A DNA stretch of 64,000 bases from CAWGMT01 sp963823675 (GCA_963823675.1 CAWGMT010000020.1:124001-188000), one strand, 5' to 3'. Shown: positions 53,687 through 63,205, numbered from the stretch's first letter. Program-made: numbers and translations. The notes: generated by a model from the sequence alone, not told the origin.

Positions 53687-55708
53687 TCAAGCCGGCTTCG
53701 TTTCTCGTGGGCCCGACCGATCGCCGGGCGAATTCGCTGTACTCTGTTCCAGGAGTTGCTCGTTGTGCGGCGTGCACGCCAGGAACACAAAACCGTCCTC
53801 GTCTCCCAGGTCTCGACCGAGCTCAAAAGCCCCGAAGAAGGCAGGAAGCTCCGACCAGGAAACGCTCGTTTCGTCCCCCTCCACCCAGTCCCATTCCGCC
53901 TTGGGCCGCGCGCTTAAGACCCGCTTCGAAATCCATACCTTTCCCCCCTTGGACCAGGCCCCCTGAACGCGTCTCGCGAAACCGCCCCGCCAATTCAGGC
54001 CACTCCCATAGCCCAGCGGGATCAGCACTTCGACTCGGAGACCTGGGATGAGACTGACGAGGGGATCTCTCTTCATCTGAAAGAGGGGGTCCTGCACGAC
54101 AACAACGTAAACCCGATCTTCGGGACCCATCGAGGGGCGGAATTGCTCGAGCCGACGTTGGAGTAGAACGCGATCGCGCTCCGCGGAAGCCCGAGAAAGG
54201 GCCGGGAGATTGACGACGCCCATGACGCCGACGAGCGACAGGACGAGAGCCTGGATCAGCCGCACCGGTCTGGCTCCCGCCCCCCCCAGAACCAGACCCC
54301 AGGCCGCGCAGACGAAGGGGTAGAGGGGCATGTAGCGCTCAACATCTCCACCTTGCCAGCTCACGGCGAAAGCCAGGACCGGAATCCCCCCCATGATCGC
54401 CAGAACGAGCAGCCGTCGTTCGGCCTTGCCGCACAGTAGGCCGGCGACCGTGGCGATTAGCACCCCATAGAAAAAGACCACCTTTACCAGGCTCAGCCGG
54501 ATCAAATCGCTCAGGGTCACCCGGTTGTAGGAATCCTTGAAAAGGAAGCGCTTGAAGAGGATGCCGTCCTTCCCCATCGAGATAAAGGATCGCGGAATGC
54601 CGAAGGCCACCCGCGAAAATCCTCGGATGCTCACAATTTCGTGCGCTGACTCCCGGATCCATGACCTGAGACGGGTGTGACCGACGATTGACGTGACGGC
54701 GGTGATAATCCGGTCCCGTGCGGTTCCGGTAAGCTCGTGTGGAGGCCAGCAGCCCACAAGTCGCTCCCTGAGATCTTTGATTTGCCGGGCTCGCTTCGTC
54801 AGCCTTTTCTCATCAGTGTCCACCACCACGTTGCCACCACCGTCGAACACCCGGAAATGGAGCACATTATCCACGGCGGCCACGATGATCAGATCCTTGC
54901 CCCCTGGCGGGATCTCGCTGACGTCCGTTACCGAGGAAATCAATCGCAGGTCAAACCCCCTGAGACCACCGAGGTCGCGGATCCCCAACTGCTGCATCGC
55001 CAGCGAGTAAGCCACGCCAAGCACCAGGACGAACGAAGCCGTCGTCAGGCCGACTTTCCACACGCGGCGACGCTCGGGCCCGAACCAGACCAACGGGAAG
55101 GCCAGGGCTGCCGGGATTACCAGCACGTAGAGAGCCCAGAATCCCACGGCACACGCCAGCGCGGTTCCCGCCGCGATCGCGCTGCCGATCGAGATCGTGT
55201 CCCGTCCAACCAGCAATGCCAGGGCGACCAGCAGACAAGCCAGGCCGGGAATGTAAGAACTCCCCGAATGAGCGTAGCTGAGGACGCCAAATGTACTAAT
55301 ATATGCAAGTGTTACCACGCCGGTGCACGACGCCCTGGCACCGAGTCGGCTGACGAAACGATTGAGCGCCAGCGCGCCGACGAGACCGGCCAGCCAGTTC
55401 CATGCGATCAAGACGGCAACGATCCCGGTCCGCGGGTCCGAGCCCGTCTGCCGCTCGAAAAGAGGCGAGGCAGCGCGGTACGTGACATACCCCAGAGGCC
55501 GCCACAACAGGTGTCCGAATTCCCAGAACTCGTGACTCCCGCCCTCCAGAGCAAACTTGATCGAGTCGGCATAGTCGATGGTGTCGGACATGTAACGGGC
55601 GGCCGTTGCGGTCATGAAGAGCGCATACAGTGCAGCCGTGAGAACCCACCAGGCGTGCCGGCGCACGATCCGGGGCCAACCGGATCTCTGGATCAGGTCC
55701 TCTCGCAT
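53687..55708 (-). CDS. Polytopic membrane protein (GT39-like) with an inserted mobile-type domain
   Basis: This 673-residue protein starts MREDLIQRSGWPRIVRRHAW and overlaps the preceding GT4 stop by 16 bases. The membrane spans (about 10) and a first-loop motif (TATAARYMSDTIDYADSIKF) resemble oligosaccharyl/GT39-like proteins of polysaccharide clusters. A soluble C-terminal region of about 160 residues follows. Around residues 258-345 the sequence changes into SVTDVSEIPPGGKDLIIVAA, DNVLHFRVFDGGGN and DTDEKRLTKRARQIKDLRER, ending ITAVTSIVGHT. I recall this segment as a stand-alone or inserted unit in unrelated planctomycete and cyanobacterial proteins. The insertion keeps the frame, so the protein may still be made. 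Confidence 0.7.
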   Translation of the reverse strand: MREDLIQRSGWPRIVRRHAWWVLTAALYALFMTATAARYMSDTIDYADSIKFALEGGSHEFWEFGHLLWRPLGYVTYRAASPLFERQTGSDPRTGIVAVLIAWNWLAGLVGALALNRFVSRLGARASCTGVVTLAYISTFGVLSYAHSGSSYIPGLACLLVALALLVGRDTISIGSAIAAGTALACAVGFWALYVLVIPAALAFPLVWFGPERRRVWKVGLTTASFVLVLGVAYSLAMQQLGIRDLGGLRGFDLRLISSVTDVSEIPPGGKDLIIVAAVDNVLHFRVFDGGGNVVVDTDEKRLTKRARQIKDLRERLVGCWPPHELTGTARDRIITAVTSIVGHTRLRSWIRESAHEIVSIRGFSRVAFGIPRSFISMGKDGILFKRFLFKDSYNRVTLSDLIRLSLVKVVFFYGVLIATVAGLLCGKAERRLLVLAIMGGIPVLAFAVSWQGGDVERYMPLYPFVCAAWGLVLGGAGARPVRLIQALVLSLVGVMGVVNLPALSRASAERDRVLLQRRLEQFRPSMGPEDRVYVVVVQDPLFQMKRDPLVSLIPGLRVEVLIPLGYGSGLNWRGGFARRVQGAWSKGGKVWISKRVLSARPKAEWDWVEGDETSVSWSELPAFFGAFELGRDLGDEDGFVFLACTPHNEQLLEQSTANSPGDRSGPRETKPA
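54674..54938 (-). mobile_element. In-frame insertion of a dispersed about 88-residue unit
   Basis: This DNA encodes the segment from SVTDVSEIPPGG to TSIVGHT inside a membrane glycosyltransferase-like protein. The composition changes from hydrophobic to charged and amphipathic. TGACCTG (54662-54668) and CAGGTCA (54946-54952) flank it as short inverted heptamers, which may be coincidental. Its identity as a dispersed mobile unit rests on recollection of similar segments elsewhere and needs a search. Confidence 0.4.
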
Positions 55709-56988
55709 ATCTGGCCCTCCGGAATGGCGCCAGAGCGGTCGAGACAGGCAAACCAGACCCGCTCGAGTTGATCGGCCAGGGTATCCCAGTCGTACCGGTT
55801 CAGGACGAACGACCGGCTGCGCTGGGCCATCGCCCGCGCCGGCCGGGGGTCCTGGATAGCGGCCAGCAGCGCGTCGGCCATCCCCTCGGGCTGGGCGACG
55901 ATGTAGTGCTCCCCCGCCGTCAGATCGAGGCCTTCGGCACCCACCCTGGTCGAGATCACGGGCAATCCGGCCGCCATCGCTTCCAGGATCTTCAACCGCG
56001 ACCCGCCGCCGATCCGCAAGGGGACGACCATGACTCCGCTCGTCGCCAGGAAGGGCCGGACATCGGGCACGTCGGCGTGCAACTCGACGCCGGGCATGCC
56101 CCGGGCCCTCTGGATCAGGGCCGGTTGGGGCTTCCGGCCGACCAGCAGCAGCCGGGTGGCCGGCTCGACGGCCCGCACGGCCGGAAAGATCCGGTCCAGC
56201 AGCAGCCCGACCGCGTCGAGATTCGGCCGCCAGTCAAGACTGCCCAGGAAGAGGATCGTCCGGGGGTCGGGCTCCGGCCGCACGCCCTCGTAGTAACGCC
56301 GGCCGATTCCGTTCTCCACGACGATCACGTTCCGGCCGTCGAACCGATTCCGGATCAGCGCCGCGTCGTCTTCGGTCACGGCCACCACACCGGTCGCTTC
56401 GCGGAAGGCACGGCGCTCGAACCGTTCGAATTTCCGCCATTGTTGCTTGATGTACCACCGCTTCAACAGGTCATTTTCGGTCTCGTAGTAACGCTGCCAG
56501 ATCAGCGATTCCACGTTGTGGGCCATCACGACCTTGGGCGCGGAGCGGAGGCCGCGAAATGCACCGATGTAAGGCGTCGATTCGGCCTGCCAGAGATCGA
56601 CGCGGTTCTCGGCCGCGAAGGATTGCACGGCGCGGCGCAGCCGCTCGCCGCCGTGCGAGCTCACCGAGTACGGCTGCGGCGACAATAAATTGGCAGCCAG
56701 GCGGGCATAGAACGTCCAGCCGGACTTGCGCGGGACCTGATGGTCGACGACGAGCGTGCGGATTCCGTGATTCTCCAGATGCTCGACCGCCTGCCCCGTC
56801 TCTTGCGGATCACCCTGCCGGGCGATGAAGGTGATCTGATGGCGCGGGGCCAGCCGTTCGAGCAAGTTCAGGGTCCGGATCCGGTTACCCGCGTTGGGCG
56901 GGTAGGGGAATTCCGCGTTCACGATCACGACGTTCAGCCGGCCGGACCGCGGGTTGGATTCAGTTTCCTCGAGTTGTCGGTGTGGCAT
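55693..56988 (-). CDS. Glycosyltransferase family 4 (exosortase/PEP-CTERM-associated type)
   Basis: This 431-residue protein starts MPHRQLEETES, with the core beginning NVVIVNAEFPYPPNAGNRIR. Other motifs are WQAESTPYIGAFRG, VVMAHNVESLIWQRYYETEN, VAVTEDDAALI, ILFLGSLDWRPNLDAVGLLL, PLRIGGGSRLKILEAMAAGL and VISTRVGAEGLDLTAGEHYI. These match the sugar transferase group often found with PEP-CTERM/exosortase or exopolysaccharide loci. No exosortase gene is visible in the window. It is co-oriented with the membrane protein gene, which begins inside its last codons. Confidence 0.85.
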   Translation of the reverse strand: MPHRQLEETESNPRSGRLNVVIVNAEFPYPPNAGNRIRTLNLLERLAPRHQITFIARQGDPQETGQAVEHLENHGIRTLVVDHQVPRKSGWTFYARLAANLLSPQPYSVSSHGGERLRRAVQSFAAENRVDLWQAESTPYIGAFRGLRSAPKVVMAHNVESLIWQRYYETENDLLKRWYIKQQWRKFERFERRAFREATGVVAVTEDDAALIRNRFDGRNVIVVENGIGRRYYEGVRPEPDPRTILFLGSLDWRPNLDAVGLLLDRIFPAVRAVEPATRLLLVGRKPQPALIQRARGMPGVELHADVPDVRPFLATSGVMVVPLRIGGGSRLKILEAMAAGLPVISTRVGAEGLDLTAGEHYIVAQPEGMADALLAAIQDPRPARAMAQRSRSFVLNRYDWDTLADQLERVWFACLDRSGAIPEGQICERT

Positions 56989-57541
56989 CGCGATAGAGAT
57001 GCTTGAGGACGCTCGAACGGAATCGCAGATAAATCGGACCGCCGAGGAATTTCATCATCTTCTCGGTCTACCAGGCCGCTGCCTGAATGGCGCGTGCCGC
57101 GGAGTCGGGCGCGACAGCGCCGCGGCGGTCCGCGCCGACGTCCCTCGGTAGATGGTGTAGCGACCCGCGACGACGCAATCGGAGACGACCCATTCGCTCA
57201 CAGTGGGCTCCGAGGTCAAGAGCAGCCGCAAGCCCGCGATCGAGTTGGCTTCGGCCACCTCTTGCGAGTAATAGCCGCCCGGCACCGAACCGTTCGTCAC
57301 CGGCTCGCCCAGAATCTCGCCAAGCCGCCGGCTGCTGTCTCGCCACTCGGCGACAAGCTGATCGGGACCGCACGACGACATCCGCGCCGGGTGGCTGTAC
57401 GAGTGGGTCCCGATCCGATGACCTCTCGTTCTCAGGCTGCGGATCTGGCCGTGTAACGTGCGGTCCCGGTGCCGGCGAAGCCCGAGGAATCGTACAGCCC
57501 GGGCTCGACCACGTCGTGATGGAGCAGAGCCAGTGCCATCA
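56958..57541 (-). pseudogene. Polysaccharide deacetylase with internal deletion and stops
   Basis: The start MMALALLHHDVVEPGLYDSS (ATG 57541) is the canonical beginning. After FAGTGTARY the reading jumps, with a frame change, directly to HGQIRSLRTRGHRIGTHSYS, then HPARMSS. The catalytic LTFDDG region and about 60 residues are missing. The remainder (EWRDSSRRLGEILGEPVTNG, then SVPGGYYSQEVAEANSIAGL) is intact to TIYRGTSARTAA. A third frame, after a TAG near 57057, carries the family-like ending FLGGPIYLRFRSSVLKHLYR. The gene cannot encode an active NodB enzyme as read. It is a decayed gene or an assembly collapse. Confidence 0.65.
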
Positions 57542-58411
57542 TCGCCTCCACCGGGCCTTGATCTTCCAGGCCAATTGAGCGCTCAACCAGGGCTGCCCCC
57601 ACTCCCGCGACGGCCGACCCGAGGTGTCCATTGGCTCGGCCCGACCCGCGCCGATTTCCAGCAGCTTGGATTTCAAGGGCCCCGGATTGTCCAGGACCGC
57701 GCGGTGCTGGATGACGATGTGCGACTCGTTGATCTCGTCCAGCTCGCAGCGGAAGTACCCATACACCGGCCCGGTATCTACGCCCTCGTCGATCTTCAGC
57801 AAGGTCATCCCCACGTTGGTGCGGTCGCTGCGAGCAAGGGCCCAGAAGCAGCCGTGGGCGTTGCGATACTCAGGGCAGATGCCCGGGTGCATCACGAAAG
57901 TCCCGCACCGCGGCACCCGGAAGACCCTCGGTTTGAGCAGGGTCTTGCAACGTGCGATCATCAGATCCGGGCGCAGTTCCTTGAGGATGGCCTCGACGGC
58001 GGCGCTATTCGGGTTCGTGGCCTCCACGACCCTCGCCGTTTCCGAGGGCGGACCGTAAGCGTCCTCAAGCTGGGCGAGACGATGCTTCTCCCACTCTTCG
58101 TCCGCGGATCGCAAGAACCAGCGGTAGTAAACCCGAAAAGCCAGAACATCGGGGAAGCGCAGCGGCCCGACCCGCCGGAGCTCGCGCCGGATGCGGCGCA
58201 TCAATCGCCCATTGTCTTCACGGGTCACGATCAGGCCGACCAGGTCGGTGAAGGAGGCCAACCACGCAGCGAGCCCCTGGCGATTGAGCGGATCATCGTG
58301 GTGGCAGATAAGGACCGTCCGCAGTCGGGGCAAGCCCGCTTTACACTCGGCGGCCCCACCGTCAGCCGGCGCTTCTGTTCGCACCGAAGCGTCCAGCCGT
58401 AATTGTCCCAT
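57539..58411 (-). CDS. Formyltransferase-family protein (Fmt/PurN-like)
   Basis: Start ATG 58411 (MGQLRLDASVRT); a TTG at 58462 overlapping the GT4 stop is an alternative. It has about 290 residues. The core LRPDLMIARCKTLLKPRVFR, CGTFVMHPGICPEYRNAHGC (the HPG-x2-P-x-YR-x2-H formyltransferase signature), FWALARSDRTNVGMTLLKID, then EGVDTGPV identifies the family that transfers formyl groups from 10-formyl-THF. In glycan clusters such enzymes N-formylate amino sugars such as Qui4N (family knowledge). Together with the UDP-sugar dehydrogenase elsewhere, this suggests a modified amino sugar, but the substrate is unproven. The N-terminal about 90 residues are atypical and may be a second small domain. 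Confidence 0.75.
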   Translation of the reverse strand: MGQLRLDASVRTEAPADGGAAECKAGLPRLRTVLICHHDDPLNRQGLAAWLASFTDLVGLIVTREDNGRLMRRIRRELRRVGPLRFPDVLAFRVYYRWFLRSADEEWEKHRLAQLEDAYGPPSETARVVEATNPNSAAVEAILKELRPDLMIARCKTLLKPRVFRVPRCGTFVMHPGICPEYRNAHGCFWALARSDRTNVGMTLLKIDEGVDTGPVYGYFRCELDEINESHIVIQHRAVLDNPGPLKSKLLEIGAGRAEPMDTSGRPSREWGQPWLSAQLAWKIKARWRR

Positions 58412-58458
58412 CGCTCTTTCGCGCCAGTCGGATCGCGACCCGGGCCGCGCCGTTTCAC

Positions 58459-59620
58459 TCAAGCCATTGGGGTTTCAACCCGCCTGGGCTTGGCGCCCGC
58501 CGCCTCCAGGCCGCCGTCCGTCAACCCATCACTCCAGGCCCCGCCACAGTACAAGGCCTCGTACTCGGCGACCATCCGGCGGACGTCGAAGTGTTCCTGG
58601 GCGCGTCGTCCGCCGGCACGGCCCATTCGATCGCGGCGATAGGGATCGTTCCAGACCTCGAGCACCGCTTCGGCCAGCGCGGCGGGATCGGCGGGAGGCA
58701 CCAGGAGGCCGGTCACTCCGTCGTCGACCACCTCGGGCAAACCGCCGACGCGCGTGGCCACAACCGGCAATCCGCACGCCATCGCCTCGAGCACCGTCAG
58801 CGGGATCCCCTCGGACAGGGAAGGCAGGACGAACATCCGCGCGCGGGCAAGCACCGCGGGCACATCATGGACTTCGCCCAGAAAGCGAATGCGGTCGGCG
58901 ACGCCCAGACTGGCGGCGAGCTGCTCGAGCTCCTCCAGGCAGGGACCGCCGCCGGCAATCTCGACTCGCAGGTCGCGGGCCCGCTCCGCCGCCTGAGCGG
59001 CCGCCCGGATCAGGTTGGCGATGTCCTTCTCGGGGCTGAGCCGCGCCACGGCGACGACCGGACCGCCCGGACAGGGGCCCGAGTAGGCGAACTGCTCCAC
59101 GTTGATGCCGTTCTTGATCGTCAGCAGCCGGGAGTGGGCGATCCCCTCGGCGACGCACTGAGCCTTGACGTCGTCCGAAACGCAGACATACCAATCGGCC
59201 AGCCGCGCCAGTTGACGCCCGACCGCAACCTGCCGGGGCGTGAAGTGGCTGTTCCGTCCATGGCGGGTGTTGATCAAGAGCGGCACGCGCGCCGCCCAGG
59301 CCGCCGGCCCGCCGTAGAACAAGGCGCGATGGTCGTGAGCGTGGACCACGTTCCGGACGCAGCCGCCGGAACAACCGCGTTAGCCGGTAGAGCAGCCTGG
59401 GCTTCAGCCCCAAAGGCTCCCCCATGGCGATCACCCTGGCGCCGCAGGTCTCCAGATCGCCGGCCAGGTCGCCCCGGTCGCCGAGCGAGACGAATGTGAG
59501 CGCAAACCGGCTCCGGTCGACGTGCCGCGCCAGCTCGACGAGCAGCTTCTCCTGGCCGCCCACGGCCAGGCCGAAAGTCACGTGGACAACCCGAATCAGC
59601 GAATCTGTCGGTCGGTCCAT
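58459..59620 (-). CDS. Glycosyltransferase family 4 (one frameshift)
   Basis: The start MDRPTDSLIRVVHVTFGLAV, then GGQEKLLVELARHVDRSRFA, is clear GT4. At RLFRRLRPE one base is missing (near 59352), and the sequence continues in another frame as NVVHAHDHRALFYGGPAAWA. Further motifs are TIKNGINVEQFAYSG, VVAVARLSPEKDIANLIRAA, EIAGGGPCLEELEQL and the E-x7-E segment LPSLSEGIPLTVLEAMACGL. With the shift repaired the protein has about 387 residues and is complete. Perfect motifs on both sides favour a sequencing indel. Confidence 0.83.
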
Positions 59621-59629
59621 TCCGTTGAA

Positions 59630-59986
59630 TCACCTCGCACAAAAAGGCAGCCAGCGCAGCAAGGCCGCGGCCCATGAGTATCCGACGCCGAAGCCGACGA
59701 CCATGACAAGCTGGCCCGGTCGAAGCACTCCGGCGATCTGCGCCTCCTTGAGGGCAATCGGGCTCGAACATGAGACGGTGTTACCGCAGCGGGCGAGAGA
59801 CAGATAGAACTTCTCCTCGGGAATGTTCAGTTGAGATCCGAGGTGCTCGAGCATGAACGGGTTGGCCTGGTGGAACACGACGAGATCGATCGAATCGATC
59901 GAGCCGCCCGACCATGTGCCTCGGGGATCTTGAGGGGGATGCCTTGAAGCAAGACTTGAAGCGCGCGTCATAACTGTCCTCCCGAG
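59630..59986 (-). pseudogene. 3-oxoacyl-ACP synthase III (FabH-like), C-terminal fragment
   Basis: Only about 80 C-terminal residues are recognisable: IDSIDLVVFHQANPFMLEHL (the HQAN motif), EKFYLSLARCGNTVSCSSPI (the catalytic Asn in GNT) and PGQLVMVVGFGVGYSWAAAL. These are characteristic of KAS III. The N-terminal about 220 residues, including the catalytic Cys, are absent. Just upstream, in another frame, ALQVLLQGIPLKIPE may be part of the same gene. The fragment follows the MaoC/SDR gene directly, so the original order was ACP, MaoC-SDR, KAS III. It was deleted in the genome or lost in assembly. Confidence 0.7.
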
Positions 59987-61161
59987 AGACCGATCACCTG
60001 CCCGGAAATGAAGCCGGCCTCCGAGGACATGAGGTAGTCAACCACCGATGCGACATCCGCCGGCGTGCAGAGTCGACCGAGAGGAACGCGGGCAGACTCC
60101 ATTTTCCGCTGCTGCTCGCCGGCATGTTTGTTGATTCCGGTCGCGACGAAGGCGGGACAGACCACGTTGACTGCGATGCCCTTGCGCGCCAGTTCCGGTG
60201 CAAGGAGCTTCATCGTCGTTTCCAGCGCTGCCTTGCCCAACCCGTAGGCGCCGAGTGAGACGACAGGCTTCTGGTTGCCAACGATCGAGCCGATCGCGAT
60301 CAGGCGGCCTCCCTCACTACCGGCCAGTGAGAAGAGGAGCCGCGCCAGCTTGATCGTGTGCGAGGTTCCGAAGGTAAGCTGATGCAGAAGGACATCATCC
60401 TCCACGCTGAGAAGACCTCCATGGGGGGCCCCTGGCCAGGCCGCGTGGACCACGCCGTACAGCCGCCCTCCCAGCTTATCGGAAATGGAATTCTCCCATC
60501 CGGGACAATCGAGGTCGACTTTGAGGGCCCTCACACTCTCGAGCGATTCGATCTGGTCATTGAAAGGCTGACGATTGAAGAGGCCAACGACGGAGTAAAC
60601 ACCTGCGAGCCGCCTCACGATTTCCGCGCCAAGGCCCCCGGAGGCACCCGTGACGAGGACCACCCGCCGGTCTTGACCTCCCTGGGCTGACGGGGCGACC
60701 CGCAGCGACTCGCTCGTCTGGTGCCGCCCGATCTCGTGGAGAGTGAAGCCGACGACGATCTCGGCGGTCGGGACCCGGAGCGCCGCGTCCAGCACCACCA
60801 CTCTGACCTGCCCGGAGAGGGCTTGCCTGTTCCAGGAGGTGATCTCACCCCGGACCTTGATGCGGCAGGGATAGTACAGCGGCTTCGGGAACCGCGCGTT
60901 GATCTGGCCCAAGAGCACGTTGAGTCCAGGCAGATACATCCCCACGAGTGCCGAAGCGCACCCCACCTGGAAGGCCCCGTGGACAATCCGTCCGCCGTAG
61001 TTGCTGGCTCTTCCATGGTCGGCATCGACGTGGAGCGGGTTGAAGTCGCCGGTATCCTCCGCGAATCGGAGAACATCCTCCTCGGTCACCTGGCGCTCGA
61101 ACTCAGCCGCGAGCCCGACTTTCAATTCATCGGGACCGTGGGTTACGGGCCTAGGAAACAC
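59968..61161 (-). CDS. MaoC dehydratase/SDR reductase fusion protein
   Basis: This 397-residue fusion has residues 1-130 as a MaoC-type hot-dog domain with the catalytic pattern DTGDFNPLHVD, then GGRIVHGAFQVGCASALVGM. Residues 160-397 are a short-chain dehydrogenase with VVLVTGASGGLGAEIVRRLA, LIAIGSIVGNQKPVVSLGAY (Ser and the Y-x3-K active site in YGLGK) and VVCPAFVATGINKHAGEQQR. MaoC hydrates or dehydrates enoyl/3-hydroxyacyl thioesters, and SDR FabG-like domains reduce 3-oxoacyl-ACP. The start overlaps the ACP stop by 11 bases. With ACP and KAS III it would make a short hydroxyacyl-ACP used to decorate the glycan (inference). Confidence 0.85.
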   Translation of the reverse strand: MFPRPVTHGPDELKVGLAAEFERQVTEEDVLRFAEDTGDFNPLHVDADHGRASNYGGRIVHGAFQVGCASALVGMYLPGLNVLLGQINARFPKPLYYPCRIKVRGEITSWNRQALSGQVRVVVLDAALRVPTAEIVVGFTLHEIGRHQTSESLRVAPSAQGGQDRRVVLVTGASGGLGAEIVRRLAGVYSVVGLFNRQPFNDQIESLESVRALKVDLDCPGWENSISDKLGGRLYGVVHAAWPGAPHGGLLSVEDDVLLHQLTFGTSHTIKLARLLFSLAGSEGGRLIAIGSIVGNQKPVVSLGAYGLGKAALETTMKLLAPELARKGIAVNVVCPAFVATGINKHAGEQQRKMESARVPLGRLCTPADVASVVDYLMSSEAGFISGQVIGLSGGQL

Positions 61162-61399
61162 GGCTCTTGTTCTCCAGGTAGTCCAGGATCAGCTCGAATG
61201 ACACGAACAGATCCAGGTCCTCGGGCTCGATCCGGACGCCGAACTCTTCCTCGATGACCGCCATGAGCGAGAAGTTGGCGAGCGAGTCCCAGGTGCCGAC
61301 TGAGAACTTTGTCGCGCAGGGGATCTCGCGCTCGTCCAACTGGGCGAAAACCGCCGCAAAGCACTGTATCAGGCGATCTCGTGTGTCGGCGTCAGCCAT
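61151..61399 (-). CDS. Acyl carrier protein
   Basis: This 82-residue acidic helical protein has the phosphopantetheine attachment serine in TWDSLANFSLMAVIEEEFGV (D-S-L). The helical pattern and length are typical of discrete ACPs. It lies between the FkbH-like gene and the MaoC/SDR gene with overlaps on both sides (31 bases with the FkbH 3' end, 11 with MaoC/SDR), so it is part of one translational unit. It probably carries the glyceryl or short acyl group made by FkbH. Confidence 0.88.
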   Translation of the reverse strand: MADADTRDRLIQCFAAVFAQLDEREIPCATKFSVGTWDSLANFSLMAVIEEEFGVRIEPEDLDLFVSFELILDYLENKSRVS

Positions 61400-63136
61400 G
61401 GAGCGAAGCCCTTGACCTGGTGATGGAGCGGCGGACAGTTTGCCTGAAAAAAACTACGGCGAATCCGGCATTCGGGTAACGGTGGTGCGCCTGTCAGCTC
61501 CGTGATGAAGTTGCGCAGGGGCCCGTTGCGCGGCGTGGCCTGGAAGTCGAGCAAGATCTCCTCCACTGCGAACGACTCGAACAGGATGGCCAGGCACTGG
61601 TGCTCGATCCGCCTCGAAAACGCTCGGCAGCTCATGACCCACTGCTGCAGGGCAAGATTGGCCCCATTCCTTCGACCCGTCAAAACCGCGATCTTTCCCA
61701 ACGGGCCAAACTTGTCCTTGTACGAAACAACAATCAGGAACGTGTCGGGCGCGCTTACGTGGGCCACCCATTCCCGATCCGAGAACCTCCTGCCGTTGAG
61801 GTTGAACTGGTTGGTCTTGTTGATCAGCTCGAGAGCTCTTGGGCCCTCTTGGTCTTTCCCGAAATCGACCGTTATCTCGGCCAGCGCTTGTTGCAGGAAC
61901 TCTTCGGGGGCCGGGCTGCGCCCGATCGAGTCGCTGCCGAAGATCTCGGCCGAGCTGCGCAGGCTCTCGAGCCGCAAGCTGTCTTCCGTGGTGACGGTCA
62001 ACTTGCCGAAGAGCCCGCGCAGGTACTTGAGTAATTCGTACGCGGCTTGCTCGTCGTCCCTGGGAAAAAGAACGCACTCCACGTCGCCATGTGACGCTCG
62101 GACTTCGGCGAGCTCCATCGGGCTGTCGTCCACGAAGACCACCGCGTCGCCGCTGATGTTCCATTTCTGGAGGATTCGCGCAACCGCCTGCGATTTCGGG
62201 CCCCACCCGGTCTCCACCGGGTAGACGCGCTCCTTGGTGAGGATCAGATCGGCGCGATCAAAGGCCTGACTGACCATCGACGGATCATTCTTGCTCGCGA
62301 TGGCGATGAGCACACCGGCATCCGCCAGTGAGTCGAGCAATTGCTGGTACAATCCATGAATCTGGCTGCGATGATCCAGGTCCCACGTCACGCCATCGGG
62401 CCCGACCTCTCCTAGAATGCCCCGCCAGAACGGTGTCGTCCAGGTCAGTGATCAAACCTTTCTTCGCCGCCGGCGGCCAGAGCAATGCCGCCAGCAACCC
62501 GGCGACGGCCGACGCATGCGCGAGCCGGTAGGGAAAGCCGGACGACAGCTCGGTCCGTACATCCAGACGGTCACGATGCGGGGATAAATCATCGAGGAGC
62601 TGAGGATTCACGACCCGGACACCCGGAATGCTCGAAACACGAGCGGTGAACGCGGCCAGGGATTCACGCAGGGCAAGCTCGAACGCTCCAGCCTGCCGCA
62701 CCGGCGAATACCCCACGGGTGGGATTGGCAAGGTCGGACCGCAGAGCACCACCGGGGCCGACGCAGCCAGACGCTCGGCCACCTCGGCAAGCCGCATCAA
62801 TCGCACTCTTGCCGTCCGGAGGATGTCGCCCAAGCTCTTGATGGTCCAGCCCCCAAGGTGGCGCAAGCCCAGCCGCTGGTCGAGGTCCGGCCATTCCAGA
62901 ACCACCGCTGCCGCGTCGGGCGGGGACGGAACGAGCCGCTCCAGGTTGCCCACAAAATCCCCGTAAAGACCGGAGCTGATCAGAGGCCGGCGTTCCACGG
63001 CCAGCAGGCGCAAATGAGCCGCGAGAAAGGTCTCGAGATGAGCGGGCGTAAACCCGCAGACCAGTGCCACATTCCATGGAGCCATGCCTGCACCGCAGGG
63101 GGACTTCAGAATGTTCAGGGCCTCGATGAGTTTCAC
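61369..63136 (-). CDS. FkbH-like protein (HAD-IIIC, glyceryl-ACP forming), one frameshift
   Basis: The N-terminal part (GTG 63136, MKLIEALNILKSPCGAGMAP, with RPLISSGLYGDFVGNLERLV) matches the FkbH N-terminal region and ends with GLITDLDDTV, the HAD catalytic motif. One base out of register near 62436 (best read as an extra C) moves the reading to WRGILGEVGPDGVTWDLDHR, IAIASKNDPSMVSQAFDR, then ISGDAVVFVDDSPMELAEVR and a GNAT-like C-terminal domain (NKTNQFNLNGRRFSDREW). The total is about 588 residues. FkbH proteins load a glyceryl group from 1,3-bisphosphoglycerate on an ACP for methoxymalonyl-ACP or related units. The ACP gene overlaps its end. Confidence 0.85.
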
Positions 63137-63205
63137 GGGACGCGACTCTTGCCTTCCTACCGATTTGCGACCGGACCGCGAGCGCGAGCGCTCGCGGAAC
63201 GATGA

